DNA of 64,000 bases from Paraescarpia echinospica (Eukaryota; Annelida; Polychaeta; Sabellida; Siboglinidae). The DNA is taken from assembly GCA_020002185.1 (NCBI GenBank), contig CM034533.1, positions 51,727,568 to 51,791,567 of the forward strand. Reading direction: 5' to 3'. Made by a program: the position numbers and the translations under genes. The number at the start of each line of letters is the position of its first letter. Within the stretch, counting starts at the first letter, position 1. Below, piece after piece: positions 22,939 through 32,970 of this stretch. Under the pieces are notes generated by a model, which did not search any database, was not told the origin of the DNA, and saw only the letters and a program-made list of their open reading frames with translations.

Positions 22939-23865
22939 TCAAGGGTCGGCTTCAGGAGGGGCGAACTCTTGTTCGAACGCAGAAGTTGCTTGTTGATGTC
23001 CGAGGCGCTCCAACAAGAACCGTTCTTTGAACTCCTTCCGCGTACGAAGGTAGCGTTCAATCAGAGCCCTTCTGTCTTCATGCGTTGTCATTCTCATATA
23101 CTTGGGTATGGTGTTGAAGGAATATAAAATGGCAGGAACGTACACAAGATCGTGCCGGTACTGTCCAGCGTAGGGTCGCCCAGAAAGATCCAGCAGTACG
23201 AAGAAATAGGGCTCCAGCGTGCCGGCATACATAACATGAATCTCCGGAATTCAGCAAGGGGAATATCGCCCGAGCACCAGCATTGGTGGGCGCACCTCAC
23301 GGCATCGCCGTCGATGCATGAGAACATGAAGACAAGGTTTGTGTTCTCTCGCAAAACCTTCGGGACCTGGGTAAGATTCTGTGTAAGGTACAGGGTGTCA
23401 GCGCCCTTGTGCCGGCCGCGGCTGAACAACAGCGCTGCTGACTTCTGGCCCGGATCAAACATACAGTCGTCGAACACAACAATGCTATTGCCATCGGGAT
23501 CGAAGTATTCTGGCGCTGGGGTGTTTTGAAGGCTGTCGATGAATGTGACGGGGTCCTCGACGACGGCTAGCTCATCGTCGGGTATCGCACTGCGGCCCTC
23601 GAGGAGCGCCTTTATTTTTTGTTTGTACGATCGCATCCCCCATATCACGCAGTAAGTCATAGACTCCTTGCTCTGCGCTCGGGGTTACAATTTAGAGCCG
23701 GTCCCATCTGACCCAACCCGACAAAAGTAGTATATTGGCTAGTAGGTTCGTTTTCCCACAGCCACTCGGCCCCACCCGCAGTGCTCGAATGCGGGCGGGG
23801 AGCAGCCAGTGGTGTCTGCTCCAATTCCCGCCACCACACTTCATTTTTAAATTAAGAACCTCCAT
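22939..23865 (-). pseudogene. FtsK/HerA-type DNA-packaging ATPase (Polinton 1)
   Basis: Three frames in order. About 23865-23692 carries Walker A in 'ALRVGPSGCGKTNLLANILL'. About 23660-23260 carries Walker B in 'SIVVFDDCMFD' and the sensor-like 'RHKGADTLYLTQNLTQVPKV'. 23232-22939 carries 'PYFFVLLDLSGRPYAGQYRH', the usual end of these ATPases. At least two frameshifts separate them. The family translocates the genome into preformed capsids in the adenovirus-like/PRD1-like lineage. Adjacent plus-strand genes start within 50 bp on the other side, so 23865-23908 is a divergent promoter region by position. Confidence 0.85.
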
Positions 23866-23907
23866 TATATTAGAGGCAGAGTGTGCCCTTTTTAAATAAG
23901 AAGGTAC

Positions 23908-24430
23908 TGTGTGGAGTGCCGCGCAACGACGTCCACAACGGACGTCTTCCAAAAGCTAACTAAGAATGGCCGCTTGATGCGGGTGGGCCGCTGCACCGTT
24001 TGCGGGCGCAAGAAAACGATGTTTGTAGCTGCCAGCAGCTCAGGAGGCGACATCCAGCAGGCGCTATCACGGCTGCCCGGCCTGCCCTGGGCAAAGTTCT
24101 CCGGAGAAAAGCACCTCCCTGGCTACATCTACTGCGGGCCGGGGACTCGTCTCGATAAGCGATTAGGGCCCGATGGGAGGCCCCTGCCTTGCTTTGCCCA
24201 ATTAACCGTGTGGATGCCGCAAGCTTGCAGCATGATCTGGCTTATTCGCGTGCTGATGATGTCCGGTCGCGTCAGAAGGTTGACAATCTGAATGGGATCC
24301 AGAATCCAACTATGAGCGAGCGCCTGGGATGCACACTCACCAACACGGGGATGACGTCAAAGATCGCGGTCGGCGGCGGCCGCGCATACAAAAGTGCGCA
24401 TTATTATGTTTGTGCGCCTCGTATACCAAC
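23908..24430 (+). pseudogene. Zinc-ribbon + parvovirus-type phospholipase A2-like protein (Polinton 1)
   Basis: No ATG precedes the conserved start; a GTG at 23911 lies within it. Two CxxC knuckles ('CVEC' at about 23910, 'CTVC' at about 23993) form a zinc ribbon. The PLA2-like part follows, with the Ca-loop motif 'YIYCGPGTRLDKRLGPDGR' and, after a frameshift near 24195, the catalytic-type 'DAASLQHDLAYSRADD' with the His-Asp pair. This is the domain known from parvovirus VP1 and from some adintoviruses and Polintons, where it acts on membranes. The C-terminal end is unclear. Broken by at least one shift. Confidence 0.75.
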
Positions 24431-24688
24431 ACAATGGGCATCCCCGAAGAGCTGTATTATGCGATGCTGGAGGTGGGGTACTGCGCGCGTAGGCACAAAA
24501 TCCCGGGTCATTAGCTCATACCATGATCGGCACCGCACGGAGATCACTGGAGCTGTGACGCCGCGATCCCGCAGCTACTTCGCGATTTGCTGCCATGGTC
24601 CTAGCGGGACCGACCAATCTTCGGACCACGTCTGCGAAGTTAGACCCATATACATACAGGGCATACATTGGCCTGCTAGAATATACAC
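24431..24688. other. Short intergenic stretch
   Basis: No recognisable gene between the PLA2-like remnant and the integrase. Confidence 0.5.
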
Positions 24689-25440
24689 ATGCGGAGCATA
24701 GTGGATACTGAACTTGCGACCGTGTACTACAGCCCCCGGGGCTACTGGAAGGGGCTTGCCGCCATCAAGAAGCTCGCTGCGGCTACTAAGGTCTCATAAG
24801 ATGTGGCTCGAGCTATGCTAACCAAGCAGGCCGCGTGGCAAGTCTACTTACCGGCCCCTCACCACGTACCACGACCGAGGTTCGCTGTCTCCGCGCCAAA
24901 TGAGGAACACCAGGCCGACCTTCTGTTCCTACCACATGACAAGGTGGGGAGGCGTACATACAAGTACGCGCTGACTGTGACGGACGTTGTCAGCCGCTAT
25001 AAAGAGACTGAGCCACTGACCTCAAAAGAGGCCATTGAAGTGGCTTCTGCGTTGGCCCGCGTCTGCCGTCGTGGCCCCCTTCGGTAGTCCAAGCTATTAC
25101 AGGTTGATCCTGGGCGCAAGGCATTGTGGAGCGCTTCAGCCGCACACTGGCTGAGCGGCTATATGGGCACCAGTATGCCTGCGGTTCCCGCTGGTCGGCC
25201 TGTGGGCATGGCCGAACCGAAGCTCCCTTGCGACGCGGGTGTGCGGTACCTATACCAACCAGCTTGAGGGAGGTCGCCGCCGTGCCACAGACCCTGTGTG
25301 GTCCCTTCAGGTTTACCGGCTTGGGTGCTCTGTCACAAAGCCGGGGGTGGACTGCCTTGTATTATTTGTTGGACGAGCCTGCCCGTGGGTTTGTGCGGTA
25401 AGAGCTGCTTATAGTTCCACGTGACACAATGCTGTCTGCG
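24689..25440 (+). pseudogene. Retroviral-type integrase (Polinton 1)
   Basis: Starts at ATG 24689 with 'YYSPRGYWKGLAAIKKLAAA'. An in-frame TAA sits at 24797-24799. The catalytic core follows: 'EEHQADLLFLPHD' (first Asp) and 'ALTVTDVVSRYKETEPL'. The second catalytic Asp is in 'LLQVDPGR' at about 25107. Only about 20 nt later comes 'GIVERFSRTLAERLYGHQ' with the Glu, whereas the family has about 35 residues between Asp and Glu. The active site is therefore deleted as well as frameshifted. The C-terminal part ('EGGRRRATDPVWSLQVYRL', 'ALYYLLDEPARGFVR') is in two further frames. No chromodomain is seen. It belongs to a different lineage from the Polinton 2 integrase. Confidence 0.82.
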
Positions 25441-25759
25441 CAGTCGTCCCAAAGATGAGGGCTGCGGACCCTCGTTTCCGGTTACAGTCTAGGCAACAGA
25501 GGCGCACTTTACAGTGTCCCAAGTTGTTGTCCAGCCTGTCTACGCTGAACTGCTGTGTGTCCTTGAGCTGATAGCCCCATAGCATTTCAATGTTACACGC
25601 CGCGCAGCGGTTCTGCTGGCATTTTTTGAGTTGGAGGATGTAGTCAAACTTAAGGTTGAACTGCCTGTCTTTGGCCTGGTCCTGTCGCTTGTAGGCAACA
25701 AGCTCTTTCTGGATTGTCTTCCCGAGCCCCTGCTGCTGTTCCAACATGAGTTGCCTCAC
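25409..25759 (-). CDS. HNH-type nuclease domain, C-terminal to the helicase (Polinton 1)
   Basis: 117 codons in one frame. A zinc-type 'CAAC' at about residues 53-56 is followed by 'QFSVDRLDNNLGH' (the Asp-Arg and His of an HNH fold), then 'RLCCLDCNRKRG'. Directly upstream in the transcript direction, the helicase remnant runs to about 25795 with no sizable spacer. HNH may therefore be a terminal domain of the same polypeptide. HNH nucleases nick DNA; a role in replication initiation or resolution is inference. It overlaps the integrase end tail-to-tail by about 30 bp. Confidence 0.65.
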   Translation of the reverse strand: MRQLMLEQQQGLGKTIQKELVAYKRQDQAKDRQFNLKFDYILQLKKCQQNRCAACNIEMLWGYQLKDTQQFSVDRLDNNLGHCKVRLCCLDCNRKRGSAALIFGTTAQTALCHVEL

Positions 25760-25794
25760 GCCAGTCCCCTCATCTAGTGGGCACGTTACCCTCT

Positions 25795-26712
25795 GGAGCT
25801 AGCTCAAGTACTCTACCCTGAAAACGGCCAGGTATGCCAGGTTGGACCACTGGTGATAGTCATCGATGACCCAGACCTTCTGTGGGGCGTGGATTGTAGA
25901 TTGGCATCTGTCTTGAATGCTTGTCCTGCGGCCTCGAATGAGACATCAACCACATCGTTCAGCACAAGCTCTTCCCGGTTGTTTGTGCCGGGGATGGTCA
26001 CCATGATGTTCTGTTTTCGGCTGTCCTTGGGGTGATAAAGGAGCGGGACCGGGGTCCCTGGGAAGTGTTCCTTGTGCCTCTGGAACAGCAGCTCCTGGGC
26101 CTTGTTTCTAACCTTCTGCCCGTTAGTAAGGATCAGGTCACCCGGCCTCCACTGCTCCGCAAATCTGTCCCACCCCAGGCACTATGGGAGAGCCTTGCGC
26201 ATCTCCTGGCACTGAAACCTATCTGGCTTGAGGCGGATGGTTCTTTTGAGAGTTTTGAGGGCTTCGTTTTTGGCCGTATGATCGACCTCGACCTCTTCGT
26301 AGTTGTCAACACGCTGCTGAAGCCAGTTTTGCGGCATCTCACCCGCGATGGGGGGTGGTTGGCCTTGGTCGCCACAACAGATAACCTGTAGCCCCTTCTG
26401 CTCTAGCCAGCCCAGAAAGGTTTCAAGGATTGGCTTAGGAAGCGTACAGACCTCGTCCCAGATGATGACACGCGGGACGTACTTTTGGCCCATCCTCTCT
26501 GGTGTCCAGTCGTTCTGCCCACACCACCGGAAGAAGCTGTGGTAGATCCGGGCCTTAACGCCTCTGCCCCGCATTTCTTTGGCCAGGCGATGCGTCGGGG
26601 TGAATATCAGGGGGTCTTTTACCCGGAAGAGCTCGATTGTTCTAGTCGTCTTCCCGCTTCCACCCTCGCCGCTTAGGTAGCTCAGCTGGTGGTGGGTGAG
26701 GGGGTCGTCGTA
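25795..26712 (-). pseudogene. Superfamily 1 DNA helicase (Polinton 1)
   Basis: One frame from about 26712 to 26182 contains Walker A 'LSGEGGSGKTTRTIELF', then 'LIFTPTHRLAKEMRGRG' (motif Ia-like). Walker B is 'RVIIWDEVCTLPKP' and motif III-like is 'LQVICCGDQGQPPP'. After a frameshift, 26004-25813 carries the C-terminal helicase half ('MVTIPGTNNREELVLNDVVD'), and another shift follows. The DEV box and GDQGQ motif place it in SF1, Pif1/Dda/RecD-like. It directly follows the polymerase tail on the same strand with no intergenic space. Confidence 0.75.
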
Positions 26713-28854
26713 ACAGGGGGCCTGGCTATCTGGGAGTCCTTAACCTGCTGCCAATACTCGACCGTGGGGAGGTATGCAGCATGCTCTTGTGGCGTGTACA
26801 GGGTTTCTCCTTTGTCGCGCCATTGGGCTGGGAGAACATCATACTTAGAATGGGGTCGTGGTGTGGGCTCATGGTGCCGGTTGCAGCATTTTACACAATA
26901 ACCTCAGCCTATGTACCACATGAGGTCCATAGGCTGAGCAGTCAGCAAGCTTGTGAGGTGCCCTTTTCTGGACGTAGATACCGTCGGTGGCCACCCGAAC
27001 GGCGTCTTCGGGATCGCCCCAACATATTGAGGAGGTTGATGTGGGCATATGCAAGCATACTGGCCCTCAGGTGGGTGTACTGAGGCTGGGAGCCGTCGTA
27101 GTATGTGAGGACATGGCCATGGGGTCACTTCTGTGGCGCGCCAACTAGGGTGCCGCCCTGGCGGGTGTCTCTTACAAGGTAATCCAGCTCGCCTTGATCA
27201 GTCACCTGCCGACGCGTCAGCCGCTTCCCATCAGCCTTTGCGTCTTGGGTGAACTTGCCAATAATGCTACACCCCTGATCTCTGTCCTCCGGGAGCCAGA
27301 CCTCCTTCAGCTTTGTATAGGAAATAATGGCCTCGCGGAGTCGGAGGTGCGTCAGGAGCCCGGACTCAACGAGGTATACAAGAAGAACAGAGTGCTTCCC
27401 GAACTAGGCTGGTACGACTGGGTGTATTTGGCCTTTGAATGCCCGCTCGGTGACCTCAGCGAACCCTGTGGCCGTGTCTTTGGGCAGAGGCCCGTTGATG
27501 GCCACTCTCACCATTCTGTGAGTTGGGTGGACGAACCGCTCGAAGTAGGGCAGGGCCTCGCCTAGGGCTTGGACGCTGGCGGGGTAACACGCCTTCATGT
27601 CGATGCTAACGACCTCTCTCGTATTGTAGTTCATGGAGTTCCACAGGCTGCCGTGGCCGTGCTCCACGCAGGCTTTTTGATGTCATCTAGGAGGGAGGAG
27701 GGAGTAGGCTTCCAGTAGTTGCGTTCTCTGGCTACCACTGGTGCTGCGGGGTTGACCCCGATGGTTCTATCGGCTAGAGTCTCATCGCCCAGTTCGGCAC
27801 AGGCTCTTTGCAAGGCGTTGTGCTTTTCCTGGGTGCGGCCGTCCTGGAGCACGAACTGGTTAACACTCAGTTGCTTGAGGTTCTCTGAACCACCGCCCAG
27901 GAGCCAGACGGCAATCGGCTCGTTTTGTGTGGCCTCCCGCATGGCTTGCCAGACGTCGCCCTCGTAGATATGGACTTGTCTGGACTGGGGAAAGTGGAGG
28001 TCTTTGGACCAAGCGTGGCCGTTGTGCAAGATGAGGATGATCGGTCTGTGCCATCCTTGATATTTGCCGCTATTGTAGATATCTTCGCATGCGATATCCT
28101 TCAGGATGATGGCCCGCTTGATGATCTTCTCCAGGTCGGCAACGTCTTCTACTGTTGCACCTGTTTCGTGTACCTTTTCCTCCCATCTCTGGTTTGGGTA
28201 AGGCCCTGGCCTCTTAGGGCGCCGTCAAAGAGCTCAACCACGGTCTGAGCAATGCAGTTGAGATTGCCATCTCTGAGTGGGGCCAGGTTTGCTGGGTCTG
28301 GTCTCGGAGGGGATAGAGGCCATAGATCACAGCGGTGACAGGGTAGGCATTCTGGTAGTAAGGGCTATCAATCCCAGTCAAAGTGCTTGGCTTGGTCTCT
28401 TGGGTGATTTCAAAAATCCCCTGACCCTTTCTTCTCTCGTCCCTCACTGGGTCAAACTTATCTTCAACCAAAAGCAAGTACTTGCCCCCTGGGAGCTCTC
28501 TGAGAAGCTCTGCAACCCTCTCATCAGTTATCTGGGCATTTAGGGCCATGCGACCTGCCCTGGCCCCAATACCATCAACGATCTGAATGCGGCCTACGTC
28601 AAGCGGGTTTTTTGCCTCTACCCTCCTTGTAGAGAAGACCGCAATGGCGCCGTCAACTTCAAACTCGTCTTTGGCGTCGGTCAATATCTCATCCTACGGT
28701 TCGGCCTCACCGTGGGAGGGGCCTGGGTATCCAAGTCAGTTTACCCCTTCCCTTCTGGGGCGGGGTCTGGCATATCTGCAAGTATCTCGTCAATAAGGTC
28801 ATCCATGTTGCGGTCTGCGAGTACATCTTGAGGGGGTATACCCGTGTCAGACAT
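26713..28854 (-). pseudogene. PolB-like DNA polymerase (Polinton 1), divergent
   Basis: Likely start ATG 28854 ('MSDTGIPPQDVLADRNMDDL'). Frame segments: 28684-28214, 28054-27631 ('NEPIAVWLLGGGSENLKQLS'), and 27667-27404 with motif A 'VVSIDMKACYPAS'. About 27260-27130 has a motif B-like 'SIIGKFTQ', and about 27110-26990 has 'YDGSQPQYTHLRASMLAYAH'-type sequence. At 27000 the motif C equivalent reads 'VRVATDGIYVQK': the Asp is kept but the usual following Ser is Gly. At least four shifts. Total about 710 codons, well below the 1000 or more of typical Polinton polymerases, so it is either a short lineage or internally deleted. Protein-primed replication is the family role. Confidence 0.65.
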
Positions 28855-28863
28855 ATCTTTAAA

Positions 28864-29060
28864 TAACATTTTGGACCTGCTTCAGCTGGGTAAGCATCAC
28901 TGCAAAGTTTCTTCTGGCTCTCTTTTCGGTTTCAATGAGCTGTTGGGCTATTCAGTGGCCACCACATCCCCTACAGAGTCCCGTAACTAACCTAATACCA
29001 ACACCACACTTACGGCAGGGCTTAGGTGCAACAGCACCTTTCCTGATTTGGGCGCGGTCT
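28864..29060 (-). pseudogene. Small zinc-ribbon remnant upstream of PolB
   Basis: The minus frame from about 29060 reads 'APKPCRKCGVGIRLVTGLCR' followed by GCGGH, giving two CxxC knuckles. It meets an in-frame TGA (near 28958) and continues with a charged helix ('IETEKRARRNFAVMLTQLKQ') to the stop at about 28864. A short zinc-ribbon protein is plausible; function unknown. Confidence 0.45.
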
Positions 29061-29089
29061 TCGTCCCCGTCCCAGTCGTCGCATCCATC

Positions 29090-29312
29090 GCCTACGCCGT
29101 CTCCCTCTCCTTCTTCCTGTTCGTCTCCGGCGCCTTCACCCTCTCACTCTTTGCCGTCTTCTCCGTCTCTTTCTTCGTCTCCTTCACCGTCTCCATCTTC
29201 GTTGTCGTTGCCGCCGTTTTCGTCTCCCTCTCAATCTCTCTCTCCGTCTGCCTCTCCATCTCCGTCTTCCTCACAGCCCCCCCTCCATCACTCTCCCCGT
29301 CTCCCTCCAGGG
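29090..29312. repeat. GTCTCC/GTCTCT hexamer minisatellite
   Basis: Dense repetition of (C/T)(G/A)TCTCC units. It produces spurious Ser/Pro-rich and Arg/Glu/Thr-rich ORFs on both strands. Similar blocks are at 30690-30850 and 34430-34790. Confidence 0.9.
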
Positions 29313-29735
29313 CCGTAACTAGCCTAAAACAAATGTGGGGCAGTAAAAAAGTTACAGTTACAGTAAAGCATAGAAATTCACGCAGGGGTTCGCACCCAGA
29401 GTTAAAAATGTACCTCCTCTTGGTCCATACATTTATCAAAATCGACAGCTATGCATCGTACACGGAATATCGGTCCAAAAGTTACACGCGCCTGGCATTG
29501 TTTTGTAAGATCACTTCCTCTCGCCCTCGCGTGCAACGATTCGCCAAATGGCTTTACACAGATACACCTCTTCGGAGTTGGGAAGATAGTTTGATTTTCT
29601 ATGGACACCTTTCTGTCATTGTTAACCGACTCCATCATTTGTGCGTCGCAGGGCAGAAAAGGAACGTTTGCGACTGGTGAAATGAGTAAGATGTTTAAGA
29701 TCTAACTGATTTCGGCAAATGTTTGACCACACAAA
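29313..29735. other. Intergenic, no gene recognised
   Basis: No credible coding sequence. A 'gaaattcacgcaggggttcgcacccaga' type stretch near 29370 is not a full tRNA. Confidence 0.4.
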
Positions 29736-30278
29736 TTAAGACGACGGTCGTGGAACTTGAGGGTCACCGTACTTCTTTCGCCACTTTGCGGTTTCCACAG
29801 GAGGCTCGTTTTTGAGCTGCAGTGAGTCCATTGTGGTCACACGAAAATCATTCAGCCAACTCGTCAAGGACGTGATCATTACATGCATAACATATATATT
29901 GATGCGATTGTAGTCAGCAGTTGATTGATCCGTGTCTCCAGCATTGGCGCGATGGCGCTGAAGCTGTGCTTTTCTGGGTTTACGAATCCCAATACCTATT
30001 GAGTTGGTCATCAGCCCAACTCGGCGCCATATTTCATCCCACACTGATGGGATGATCCTGCAGTCCCGAATGTATTTACTCGCCAACGAAATGTCCTCGT
30101 ATGTATCGCCCAGATTGCATTGTTTATCATGGGAGTTTTTTGTTAGGGACCAAAGAAAACTGAGCACCTTCTTGGCCACTACTGGGGTTAAGATGAATAG
30201 TGTATCTTCTGTAAAACGGCCGTACCTGGCTGCATCATTTCTTGCTTTACCGGTACTGGCTCTTGTTTCCCAGAACAT
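29736..30278 (-). pseudogene. hAT-superfamily transposase-like fragment
   Basis: 180 codons. The segment 'RHRANAGDTDQSTADYNRIN' resembles the linker preceding 'YFRINVFIPFLDH'-type helices in P52rIPK/ZMYM-like hAT transposases. Upstream 'FLWSLTKNSHDKQCNLGDTY' and 'RIIPSVWDEIWRRVGLMT' fit the preceding helical domain. Only the middle of the protein remains; the N-terminal zinc finger and C-terminal dimerisation region are absent. It lies just outside Polinton 1 and is presumably an unrelated insertion. Assignment is by pattern memory only. Confidence 0.5.
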
Positions 30279-30680
30279 TGGTACAGTTTATTTTCAGGGG
30301 CGGATCTGATAAGTTGAAATTGTCCTTTTAAGAAAAGGTGCCATTTTTCATATCTGGAAAGGAACCGTTAATGCGGGGTTTCACTCAATGACAGTACAGC
30401 TGTGTACTTGAAGGAACTATCCACAACTTGCATTCTCCCCCTCATCCACGCCTCAAGCCTGGGCACGATAATTTTCAGGCACGGTTCCAGTATTTCGGGA
30501 GATACGATGCTGGCCATTTTTTTGAAAATAAGGCACTTCGACCAATAAATTGGCATGGAATTACAAAAAAAGCAATGACAAAAGTAATATAATATACTAA
30601 ACAAAAAGGGCACTTTTTAAACTGAAAGGGCACTTTTTTCTGGGAGGCAATTCCCCCATTGCAACCCCGATCGCTACGGC
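30279..30680. other. No gene; shared flank of the GA minisatellites
   Basis: Positions 30605-30640 contain 'gggcactttttaaactgaaag', which recurs at 30858-30880 and, in opposite orientation, at 34676-34700. It marks a repeat family associated with the hexamer arrays. Confidence 0.55.
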
Positions 30681-30689
30681 CTTGTCCTC

Positions 30690-30850
30690 TCCATCTCCCT
30701 CTCCGTCTCCATCTCCATATCCGTCTCATTCTGTCTCTCCATCTCCCTGTCCTTCGTCGTCGTCGTCGTCGTCATCGTTTCCTTCTCCGTCGCCGTTTCC
30801 GACTGTTTTTTCCTCTCCATCTTTAAATACGTCTTCCTCTCTGTCTCCGG
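30690..30850. repeat. TCTCCN hexamer minisatellite
   Basis: CTCCATCTCCGTCTCC-type units with an embedded GTC triplet run near 30752-30770. Confidence 0.9.
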
Positions 30851-30879
30851 TTCTGAAAGGGCACCTTTAAACTGAAAGA

Positions 30880-31330
30880 GAGAGGTGGGGCGATATGGAG
30901 TGAGACAGGAGAACTTAGATATAGGAAGGTCGACATACAAGAATGCAAGGGACAAAGGAAGATTGGGTGACAGCGGGGAATGCGGCATTAGCATGAGGGG
31001 AAGAGATGAAGACAGGGAGAGAGGGAAGACACGGATGGAAGTGAGAGAGAGAGAGAGTTACATAGGGACGAGTATGGAGAGATATGGAGAATCGAGTTAG
31101 GGAAGGAGAGAGGGGATGGGTGAGAAAGCGGTAGACATGGAGTGCAGACAGGAAGAGGAAGAGAAATGGGGAGGTAGGGAGAGTTGAAGGGTGGGAGGTG
31201 AAGGGGGATGTAGAGGGACTGAGCCGAAAATATAGGGAGGAGACGAGCAGGAAAGACGGTGATAGGGAGAGAGGAAGAAAGAGAGAGGTAAAAATAGAGG
31301 GGAGAGAGCGCGATAGAGGGAAATGTGGAA
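30880..31330. repeat. Purine-rich low-complexity tract
   Basis: GAGA/GGGA-rich DNA giving Arg/Glu-rich ORFs without any domain. Confidence 0.75.
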
Positions 31331-31335
31331 TGAAT

Positions 31336-31337
<2 letters not shown>

Positions 31338-31370
<33 letters not shown>

Positions 31371-31410
31371 CGACAGACTGACAGACAGACAGACAGATAG
31401 ACAGATTTTT
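31338..31410. repeat. GACA tetranucleotide microsatellite
   Basis: About seventeen GACA units with a few substitutions. Confidence 0.97.
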
Positions 31411-31619
31411 CTATTTGGCCAAAATAATTATATAATCACAAAATAAGTGTGTGTATAAGTATAAATAATAACGTATTAGTGTAAATAAAGAATCAGTGCA
31501 AGAGGCCTGGAGACTCCTGTTAAGGCTAAGACTAGTCGCTCTCATAGGAGCCACCCTATTGTAATATTTTGTAACAATTCAAGGATTACCTAGTAATAAT
31601 TATATAATATTGATAATGA

Positions 31620-31625
31620 TGTATG

Positions 31626-31661
<36 letters not shown>

Positions 31662-31809
31662 GGAATTTCACCTCCTTGTACAATGCAATAGTTACATTTA
31701 ATCATTTATTATATTTTTTATTTTATTTTATATAGCCTAGAATTATATATATATAATACATATATATATATACAGGGTGTATATATATATATATATATAT
31801 AGTAGAGAA

Positions 31810-31845
<36 letters not shown>

Positions 31846-31850
31846 TTCTC
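31620..31850. repeat. TA dinucleotide microsatellites
   Basis: Several TA runs (31630-31658, about 31748-31800, 31810-31842) interspersed with unique AT-rich DNA. The two 'agtagagaagtatata' flanks suggest duplicated units. Confidence 0.95.
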
Positions 31851-32110
31851 GAACATTTCACAGAGAATGTAACTTGGCATTGCCACACATTATTTCCAAC
31901 TTGCACTGGCCAACTGGAATAATAGGCAAAACCAGCATACGTTATAATTACTGCGAAGCTTTATTATAAATGCAAACGTCCGTCTATCCCTCCTTATCCC
32001 CCTATTTGCCTAACCCATATTTCCCTATCCCCCTATTTCACTATCCCCGCTATTTCCTTATCCCCTTCTCCTCCTATCTCACTCACTGAATGATTATGAA
32101 ATTTCACCTC
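31850..32110 (+). repeat. Dispersed repeat R2, second copy
   Basis: Matches 4530-4750, including the following pyrimidine-rich TCCCTATCCCC tract. Confidence 0.8.
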
Positions 32111-32204
32111 CTTGTACGATGTAATAGTTACATTGAATAATGTATTATATTTTTCTTTTAAATAGCTTATAATTTAGTAGAGAAGTATATATATATATAT
32201 ACAT

Positions 32205-32322
32205 ATATAAATTAAGTGGACACACTATATATATATATATTACATATAATAACTATATGTATATATATTTCATTATTATATATTTATATAATTTATATAA
32301 ATAGTGTGTCCACTTAATTTAT
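32205..32322. repeat. AT-rich inverted repeat (hairpin)
   Basis: 'aaattaagtggacacacta' near 32210 is complementary to 'tagtgtgtccacttaattt' near 32303, with an AT-rich loop of about 75 bp. Confidence 0.85.
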
Positions 32323-32324
32323 TA

Positions 32325-32720
32325 ATTAAAATATGTAAGTGATTTAATATACTGTTGCCCGTTAAAAGATTTAATTCATCAACTTGAAAGGGTATAACTT
32401 TGCTTAACTAGTGGAACGTGACTTGAGTGCATTCCCGAGTTGTAGCTTCTATCCAGGTAAACCCTCTCACAAATGTAACGCGAGTAACCAAAAGAGCTCG
32501 ACTATTCCACCTGTCATGCGTTTCGTTTACATAATATATAACAATGCTTGTTGAAGCCATGAGTTTCGTTTATATAATATATAAAACTTGTTGTTGAAAC
32601 CATGAGTGTTCTACGTGCACAGCTGCCTCAACGACCAGTCACTCACACCGACCTGCCACTAGACATTTGTGTATACAGATGGCACAGACTTTGTCAGTTA
32701 TTCCCGAATTGTCCTGGACC

Positions 32721-32756
<36 letters not shown>

Positions 32757-32970
32757 TGTGTGTGTTCACTAAATTTATTAATGAAAATATGCAAGTGATT
32801 TACTATACTGTTGCGCGTTAAAGGATTTAATTAATCAACTTGAAAGGGTATAACTTTGCTTAACTAGTGGAACGTGACTTGAGTGCATTCCAGAGTTGTA
32901 GCTCCTATCCAGATAAACCCTCTCACATATGTAACGCGAGTAACCAAAAGAGCTCGATTATCATATCTGT
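32325..32970 (+). repeat. 190-bp direct duplication about 450 bp apart
   Basis: Positions 32330-32510 and 32780-32965 are nearly identical over 'cttgaaagggtataactttg' and 'aaccaaaagagctcga'. A TA microsatellite at 32724-32752 precedes the second copy. Confidence 0.88.

Larger units (their letters stand above)
17604..29060. mobile_element. Polinton 1 (Maverick/adintovirus-like), decayed
   Basis: A contiguous block holds the Polinton hallmark genes: retroviral-type integrase, PolB-like polymerase, FtsK/HerA-type ATPase, double-jelly-roll major capsid, penton-type minor capsid, pX-like basic protein and adenain-like protease. It also has accessory PLA2-like, helicase/HNH, fiber-like and two-TM genes. 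Minus-strand genes run 28854 to 25409 and 23865 to 17604. The plus-strand PLA2 and integrase genes sit between these groups. Nearly all genes are frameshifted. True termini were not identified. Confidence 0.9.

Noticed and set aside
28935..29680. Ser/Pro-rich and Arg/Glu-rich ORFs
   Set aside because: Products of the hexamer minisatellite; no complex sequence.
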